Part shown: positions 60,312 through 64,000 of the stretch, piece by piece
Numbering within the stretch: position 1 is the first letter of the stretch
How the letters are laid out: every line of letters starts with the position of its first letter
DNA from: Crossiella cryophila
Lineage (GTDB): Bacteria; Actinomycetota; Actinomycetes; Mycobacteriales; Pseudonocardiaceae
Assembly (NCBI RefSeq): GCF_014204915.1
Contig: NZ_JACHMH010000001.1
Span: 1,798,001 to 1,862,000 of the forward strand
Reading direction: 5' to 3'
Length of the DNA: 64,000 nt
Notes under the pieces: generated by a model
What the model was told of the DNA's origin: nothing
The model's database searches: none
Seen by the model: the letters and a program-made list of their open reading frames with translations, nothing else
Translations under genes and position numbers: made by a program

Positions 60312-60362
60312 CCGCGGCGTCGAAGTCTCGCGAAGCCCTCTCGCGGAACTTCGGCGCCGCGG
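60312..60362 (+). terminator. nested hairpin between pepD and moaB
   Basis: CCGCGGCGTCGAAGT (60312-60326) pairs with ACTTCGGCGCCGCGG (60348-60362) over 15 bp with one wobble. Inside the loop CGCGA (60329-60333) pairs with TCGCG (60341-60345). A smaller hairpin, CCCGGTC/GACCGGG (60281-60287/60298-60304), precedes it. It may terminate pepD or attenuate moaB. Confidence 0.65.
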
Positions 60363-60402
60363 ACGCGCATCCGCCCACACCCGCCGAGGAGAGCCAGCTA
60401 AC

Positions 60403-60912
60403 GTGATCGGCATGGAACGCACCGCGCAGCGCCTGGGACGGGCATTGGTCGTGCTTGTGGACGACCGGGTGGCACAGAAGGAGCACGAGGACACCACCGG
60501 TCCGCTGGTGGGCGAACTCCTCGAAGAGGCAGGGTTCATCGTCGACGGCACGGTCGCCGTCGCCGGTGAGGTCACCGACATCCGCAACGCGCTCAACACG
60601 GCCGTCATCGGCGGTGTCGACCTGGTGGTCACCGTCGGCGGCACCGGCGTCTCCCCCAGGGACGTCACCCCGGACGCCACCCTCGGCCTGCTGGACCGGC
60701 CGATCCCCGGCATCGCCGAGGCCCTCCGCGCCTCCGGCCTGGCCGCGGGCGCCACCGACGCCGGCATCTCCCGCGGCGTGGTCGGCGTCTCCGGCAGCAC
60801 CCTGGTGGTCAACCTGGCCGCCTCCCGCTCCGCCGTCCGCGACGGCATGGCCACCCTCACCCCGCTGGTCCAGTTCGTCATCGAACAGATCAGCGGCCTG
60901 GAGGAGAGCTGA
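60403..60912 (+). CDS. moaB: MoaB/MogA-type molybdopterin biosynthesis protein
   Basis: 169 residues. MogA/MoaB fold with VTVGGTGVSPRDVTPDATLGLLDRP in the genome's frame (about 80-104) and the GISRGVVGVSGSTLVVNL motif. Catalyses adenylylation of molybdopterin in molybdenum-cofactor synthesis. In M. tuberculosis the equivalent moaB2 follows pepD. GTG 60403 has GAGGAGAG upstream; ATG 60412 is the alternative. A conserved small gene overlaps its stop. Confidence 0.9.
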   Translation: MIGMERTAQRLGRALVVLVDDRVAQKEHEDTTGPLVGELLEEAGFIVDGTVAVAGEVTDIRNALNTAVIGGVDLVVTVGGTGVSPRDVTPDATLGLLDRPIPGIAEALRASGLAAGATDAGISRGVVGVSGSTLVVNLAASRSAVRDGMATLTPLVQFVIEQISGLEES

Positions 60913-61079
60913 CCAGCCCCGACTCCGGTGCCGGGGCGGAACGCCCCCGCCGCCGCGTGGAGGAGGTCTTCGGCGAGGTCCTGCCGGAGACCACCTCAGA
61001 CGAACGTGACCCCAGCACCACCAACCGCCGAGACGACGACTGGTTCCTGGAGAACCGGCCCCCGCATCACGACCGCTGA
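60909..61079 (+). CDS. conserved small acidic/basic protein next to moaB
   Basis: A 56-codon frame with clear coding bias reads SPDSGAGAERPRRRVEEVF, then GEVLPETTSDERDPS, and ends DDDWFLENRPPHHDR. The central VEEVFGEVLPETTSDERDP and final ENRPPHH resemble a short conserved actinobacterial protein found next to moaB. The start is unresolved: no ATG is in frame. A CTG at 60909 overlapping the moaB stop (CTGA) with GGAGGAG just before it, or a GTG at 60957, are the options. Function unknown. Confidence 0.6.
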   Translation: MTSPDSGAGAERPRRRVEEVFGEVLPETTSDERDPSTTNRRDDDWFLENRPPHHDR

Positions 61080-61854
61080 TCCGGGGCGATCCGGGCGAGG
61101 CAGGGCGGGGCGGGACGGTTTGGCGACGGCGCGGGTTGGCGGGGTTCCCGCCCGGCTGGCTGACGCGCGGCTGTGCGCTGCGCGCTCACCGGCCTGACCG
61201 AACACACTCACCGCCGATCACGGGCACTCGAGGCAGCTGATCTTTCGCGCCCGGGGTCGTGGCCGGCGGATTTTGGCGTTGGTTGGTGGGTTTTGGCGTT
61301 CAGGGGTGGTCGGGTCGAGGGGATGGGCGTCGTTCCCGGGGACCGGCGGTGGTCGGCGGCGGACCTGGCAGGCCGCGGTGGACCACAGCGGAACCGGCGG
61401 ACAAGGGCGGATTCGGCGGGCGCTGGCGAGCTGAGGCAGCCTCGGCAGACCAAGGTGGGCTGCGGCGGCCCCGGCAGACCAAGGCGGACCCGGTGGACCC
61501 GGCCGACTCGGCGGATCCGGGCGGACCCAGCGGGCGCGGGCGGGCTGAAGTAGGCCCGGCAGACCGAGGCGGACCCGGCGGTCCCAGCCGACTCGGCTGA
61601 CAAGGCGGAGCCGGGCGGGCTGAGGCAGACCCGGCAGGTCAAGGTGGGCTGCGACGGTCCGGCAGGGCGTGGTTGGTGCGGGCCGGGGCGGGGTTGTCGT
61701 GGGTGGGTGGCGGCTCCGGTTGGGTGGGGGCTGCGGTGTGGTTGTGCCGGCCGGGTCCGGCCGTCGGTGTGCCCCGGGGGTTGGGGGATGAGCAGCCTGG
61801 CCGCCCAGGAGGTTGGTGGGGTTGGGTGGGCGGCCGGGCTGGCTGGGGGTGGGG
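61080..61854. repeat. GC-rich intergenic region with degenerate tandem repeats
   Basis: About 775 bases between convergent genes. From about 61430 to 61660, units like CGGCAGACCAAGG followed by CGGACCCGG recur: exact copies at 61443 and 61472 (29 apart), a variant at 61557, and a longer 22-base near-copy of the first at 61632. Upstream, TTTTGGCGTT occurs twice near 61272 and 61291. The last 180 bases are G-rich on the plus strand. No frame shows normal codon bias or a ribosome binding site. No clear rho-independent terminator for mscL was seen. Confidence 0.55.
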
Positions 61855-62256
61855 TCAGGGGGTCTTGTTCTGGTTGCGGAGCAGGTCTCGGATCTCGCCG
61901 AGGAGTTCGACGTCGGTGGGCTCGGCGGGGCCGGCTTCCTGGCCGCGCTTGCGGCGTTCCTGGAGCTTCTGCATGGGCAGGACCAGCAGGAAGTAGACGA
62001 CCGCTGCCACGATGACGAAGTTGATGGCCGCGTTGATCACCTCGCCGAGGTTGATGAACGTGGAGTCCTTGCCGGAGATGATGTGGAAGCCCAGCCCCTT
62101 GGCCGGGTCGGAGCCGCCGATGGAGTTCACCAGGGGCTGGATGAGGTATTTGGTGACCGTGGTGACGATGGCGGTGAACGCGGTGCCGATGACGACGGCG
62201 ACGGCGAGTTCGACCACGTTGCCGCGCATCAGGAAGTCCTTGAAACCCTTGAGCAT
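61855..62256 (-). CDS. mscL: large-conductance mechanosensitive channel MscL
   Basis: 133 residues. MLKGFKDFLMRGNVVELAVAVVIGTAFTAIV (split here: N-terminal helix plus TM1), a periplasmic loop, and TM2 AAINFVIVAAVVYFLLVLP followed by a charged C-terminal helix. Releases osmolytes on hypo-osmotic shock as a pentamer. Start ATG overlaps the SAF-protein stop (TAATG), so the two are translationally coupled. Confidence 0.95.
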   Translation of the reverse strand: MLKGFKDFLMRGNVVELAVAVVIGTAFTAIVTTVTKYLIQPLVNSIGGSDPAKGLGFHIISGKDSTFINLGEVINAAINFVIVAAVVYFLLVLPMQKLQERRKRGQEAGPAEPTDVELLGEIRDLLRNQNKTP

Positions 62257-62888
62257 TAGCGCAGCGTAATCGCCACCGATCGGGTGAGTGACGAGGTGGC
62301 CACCCTTGCGGCGTCCTGCCTGGGTACGGCGATCAGGACCAGGCGGTGGGACTCGCCCGCCTCGGCCCTGGGGGCTAACGCGGTGAGCACGGTGGCTGCC
62401 TCGGCCAACTGCTCGGGTGGGTCGGCGGAGAAGACGTCGACCTGGGCGCCAGGGGTCAGCAGCTCGGCCAGGGCCGGGTCGGACAGGCGGACCGGGACGG
62501 CGGTGGTGTCCTTGCCCGCGGTCAGGGCGGTCAGCCTTGGGCCGGTGAGGCTCAGGTCGGTGAGGGGTTCGCCGCGGCGGGCCGCGCGGGCCAGCAGGCG
62601 GCCGGTGGCGGCTGCCGGGTCGGTGAGGGCGCCGTCGGGGACGGCGTCAGTGGGGTGCTGGGACTGGCGCAGGTCGGTCGCGGCGAGCTGGGTTCCTGGC
62701 GACAGGTCCTTGGCGGCGAGCAGGACCGGGGTGGTGCGTGGGCCTGGGCTGCCTGGGTGCGCCAGCAGGGCCAGGGCGAGCAGGGTGCACAGGGCGGCGG
62801 CCAGCCGGCGCAGGGCCGGTGGCCTGGCGCCGGGCAGGCGGGTCAGCAGGGTGCGGAGGCGGTCCCAGGGGGTGGGGTCGAGGGGCAT
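62256..62888 (-). CDS. SAF-domain protein (CpaB/RcpC-like)
   Basis: 210 residues. A cytoplasmic N-terminus, one transmembrane helix (LRRLAAALCTLLALALLAH, about 26-44), and a SAF domain (VLLAAKDLSPGTQLAATDLR ... GRLLARAARRGEPLT) as in Flp-pilus protein CpaB/RcpC. The C-terminal LSDPALAELLTPGAQVDVFS and final VAITLR fit. No pilus genes are adjacent; in actinobacteria these stand-alone copies commonly sit beside mscL and FmdB. ATG 62888. Two DnaA boxes lie 53-79 bases upstream. Confidence 0.85.
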   Translation of the reverse strand: MPLDPTPWDRLRTLLTRLPGARPPALRRLAAALCTLLALALLAHPGSPGPRTTPVLLAAKDLSPGTQLAATDLRQSQHPTDAVPDGALTDPAAATGRLLARAARRGEPLTDLSLTGPRLTALTAGKDTTAVPVRLSDPALAELLTPGAQVDVFSADPPEQLAEAATVLTALAPRAEAGESHRLVLIAVPRQDAARVATSSLTRSVAITLR

Positions 62889-62940
62889 GGCTCGACGTTA
62901 AGGCCGCTGGGGGTGGGGTGGGGCTGGCCGCCGGGGTGGC

Positions 62941-62967
62941 TGTGGATAAGTGGGCGGCTGTGGATAA
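62941..62967 (-). promoter_or_regulatory. two perfect DnaA boxes
   Basis: TTATCCACA occurs twice on the minus strand (62949-62941 and 62967-62959), start to start 18 bp, embedded in a direct repeat GGCTGTGGATAA of the plus strand. They lie in the 87-base gap between FmdB and the SAF-protein gene, in the latter's promoter region. Confidence 0.6.
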
Positions 62968-62975
62968 CTCCGGGG

Positions 62976-63296
62976 TCAGCTCGCGGCGGAGCTTGTGGAG
63001 GTGGTGCTGGCCGAGGATGATGCCGGGCTGCTCGACTCGGACTTGGTCGAGGAGCTGCCCGAGTCCGCCTTCGACTCCGACTTGGACGAACCGGCCGACA
63101 CCGTGGACGAGCCACCGCTGCCCCGGCTGTCGGTGCGGTAGAAACCGCTGCCCTTGAACACGATGCCGACCGCGCCGAAGAGCTTGCGCAGCTTGCCCGA
63201 GCAGTTGGGGCACTCGGTGAGGGTGGCGTCGGTGAAGGCCTGCACCGCCTCGAAACGGTGCTCGCACTCGGTGCATGCGTACTGGTAGGTCGGCAC
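62976..63296 (-). CDS. FmdB-family zinc-ribbon protein
   Basis: 106 residues from GTG 63296 (GGAGGGACTGTC upstream). Zinc ribbon MPTYQYACTECEHRFEAVQ and ECPNCSGKLRKLF with Cys8, Cys11, Cys29, Cys32, then GIVFKGSGFYRTDSRG and a Ser/Thr-rich tail (about 60-106). The M. tuberculosis counterpart is Rv0991c, reported as a redox-regulated chaperone-like protein. Function here inferred from family and position beside the cyclo-ligase. Confidence 0.9.
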   Translation of the reverse strand: MPTYQYACTECEHRFEAVQAFTDATLTECPNCSGKLRKLFGAVGIVFKGSGFYRTDSRGSGGSSTVSAGSSKSESKADSGSSSTKSESSSPASSSASTTSTSSAAS

Positions 63297-63395
63297 GACA
63301 GTCCCTCCGCGAACGGCTCTGACTGGCACTCGTGCTGACAGAGTGCCAACAAATATGATGCGTCAGCCGAGGGGGCGAACGCAAACAGGCGTCGC

Positions 63396-63983
63396 TCACA
63401 CCCGTTCGGGGAATTCCACCAGTCCGCCATCCGGCGTCAGCGCGCCGGTCATCCGAATGTCGTGCGGCTCGGCGGGCAGCAGGTCCAGCAGCTCCTCGTC
63501 CCGCACCACCGCCAGCATTGGCACACCTGGCCTGACCAGCGGCAACGATCGATCGTAGTGCCCGGCCCCTCGTCCGAGCCGCACCCCGGACCGGTCCACC
63601 GCCAGCGCGGGCACCAGCAACCCGGCCAGCTCGGCCACGGCCGCCGGGCCAAGGCGCGGCCCACTCGGTTCGAGCAATCCGTAGCGAGCCGGGGCCAGCG
63701 ACTCCGGCCCCGCGTACTCGGCCCAGTCCAGCGGGGCCGCGCCGACCACGATCGGCAGCAGCACCCGGCGGCCCGCCGCGCGCAGCGCGTCCAGCAGCGC
63801 GGCCGAACCGGGCTCGGCGCCCACCGGCACGTAGGCTGCGACCGGTCCGGCCAGCCGGGCCGCCCACGCCGCCGCGGCCGTGGCCAGCGCCGCCGCCTCG
63901 GCAGCCCTGACCTCCGGCGACAGCGCCCGCCGGGCGGCCGTCAGCCGGGTCCGCCACTCGTTCTTCGAGGTCAACGCGCTCAC
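63396..63983 (-). CDS. 5-formyltetrahydrofolate cyclo-ligase
   Basis: 195 residues. Family motifs: RTRLTAARRALSPEVRAAE at the N-terminus, VAAYVPVGAEPGSAALLDAL, and the nucleotide/Mg loop VRLGRGAGHYDRSLPL. Converts 5-formyl-THF to 5,10-methenyl-THF with ATP. GTG 63983. Next gene beyond the window edge would be divergent. Confidence 0.93.
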   Translation of the reverse strand: MSALTSKNEWRTRLTAARRALSPEVRAAEAAALATAAAAWAARLAGPVAAYVPVGAEPGSAALLDALRAAGRRVLLPIVVGAAPLDWAEYAGPESLAPARYGLLEPSGPRLGPAAVAELAGLLVPALAVDRSGVRLGRGAGHYDRSLPLVRPGVPMLAVVRDEELLDLLPAEPHDIRMTGALTPDGGLVEFPERV

Positions 63984-64000
63984 AGTCGCTGACCCTAGCG

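Noticed and set aside
61259-61600. Gly/Arg-rich frame that looks collagen-like
   Set aside because: It follows the DNA repeat unit, changes phase along the array and lacks a start signal.

Overview
The window reads as about 64 kb of chromosome from a very GC-rich actinomycete, most likely of the order Pseudonocardiales. Third codon positions are almost always G or C and GTG starts are common. There is an HTH/DUF5753-DUF397 gene pair of the kind frequent in that order. The right half carries the gene order mprA-mprB ... pepD-moaB-mscL ... FmdB-5-FTHF cyclo-ligase, known from mycobacteria (Rv0981 to Rv0992c region). No rRNA, prophage, insertion sequence or CRISPR array was seen; one tRNA-Arg(CCU) is present.

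Left part (1-23 kb) is rich in secreted enzymes. It holds a GH8 glycanase with an F5/8-type-C domain, a P450 coupled to a short YqcI/YcgG-like protein, the HTH/DUF397 pair, a GH97 glycosidase of the retaining type, a secreted HAD phosphatase, a LacI regulator, an LVIVD-repeat protein and a DUF305 lipoprotein. Two giant tandem-duplicated subtilases (12416-19039) follow. Convergent to the second is a small lipoprotein that consists almost only of the subtilases' own propeptide domain, the most interesting arrangement in the window. A GH18 chitinase with CBM2 and FnIII domains has a near-perfect DasR site (dre) in its promoter.

Middle part (23-44 kb): a GC-rich degenerate repeat region without genes, an ECF41-like sigma factor, a STAND ATPase regulator divergent from an alpha/beta hydrolase, a DEAD-box helicase with an RG/SG-rich tail, and a membrane protein/XRE/quinone-oxidoreductase operon with a clear sigma-70 promoter. 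Next comes an operon of an NCS1 permease, a rhodanese, an M1-family protein that has lost its zinc site, and a secreted thioredoxin. Divergent from it is a cyclodipeptide synthase (NYH type), followed by two paralogous HTH regulators and a penicillin-acylase-family enzyme. A NarL-type regulator, a diguanylate cyclase and BluB end this part.

Right part (44-64 kb): a complete zinc-starvation ribosome set encoded divergently (rpmB-rpmG-rpsN-rpsR on one side, the COG0523 protein MRF, L31 and L32 on the other), all in zinc-free paralogue form. Next are metabolic and transferase genes and mprA-mprB. A sugar ABC importer with a DeoR regulator and galT (53.1-58.6 kb) sits between mprB and its usual neighbour pepD. 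Both mprA and pepD carry a 19-bp direct repeat that fits an MprA box. The window ends with moaB, a 56-aa conserved small protein, mscL, a SAF-domain protein, two perfect DnaA boxes, an FmdB zinc ribbon and 5-formyltetrahydrofolate cyclo-ligase. A dispersed 11-bp palindrome (TCCACTGTGGA and close variants) recurs across the window, mostly inside genes.
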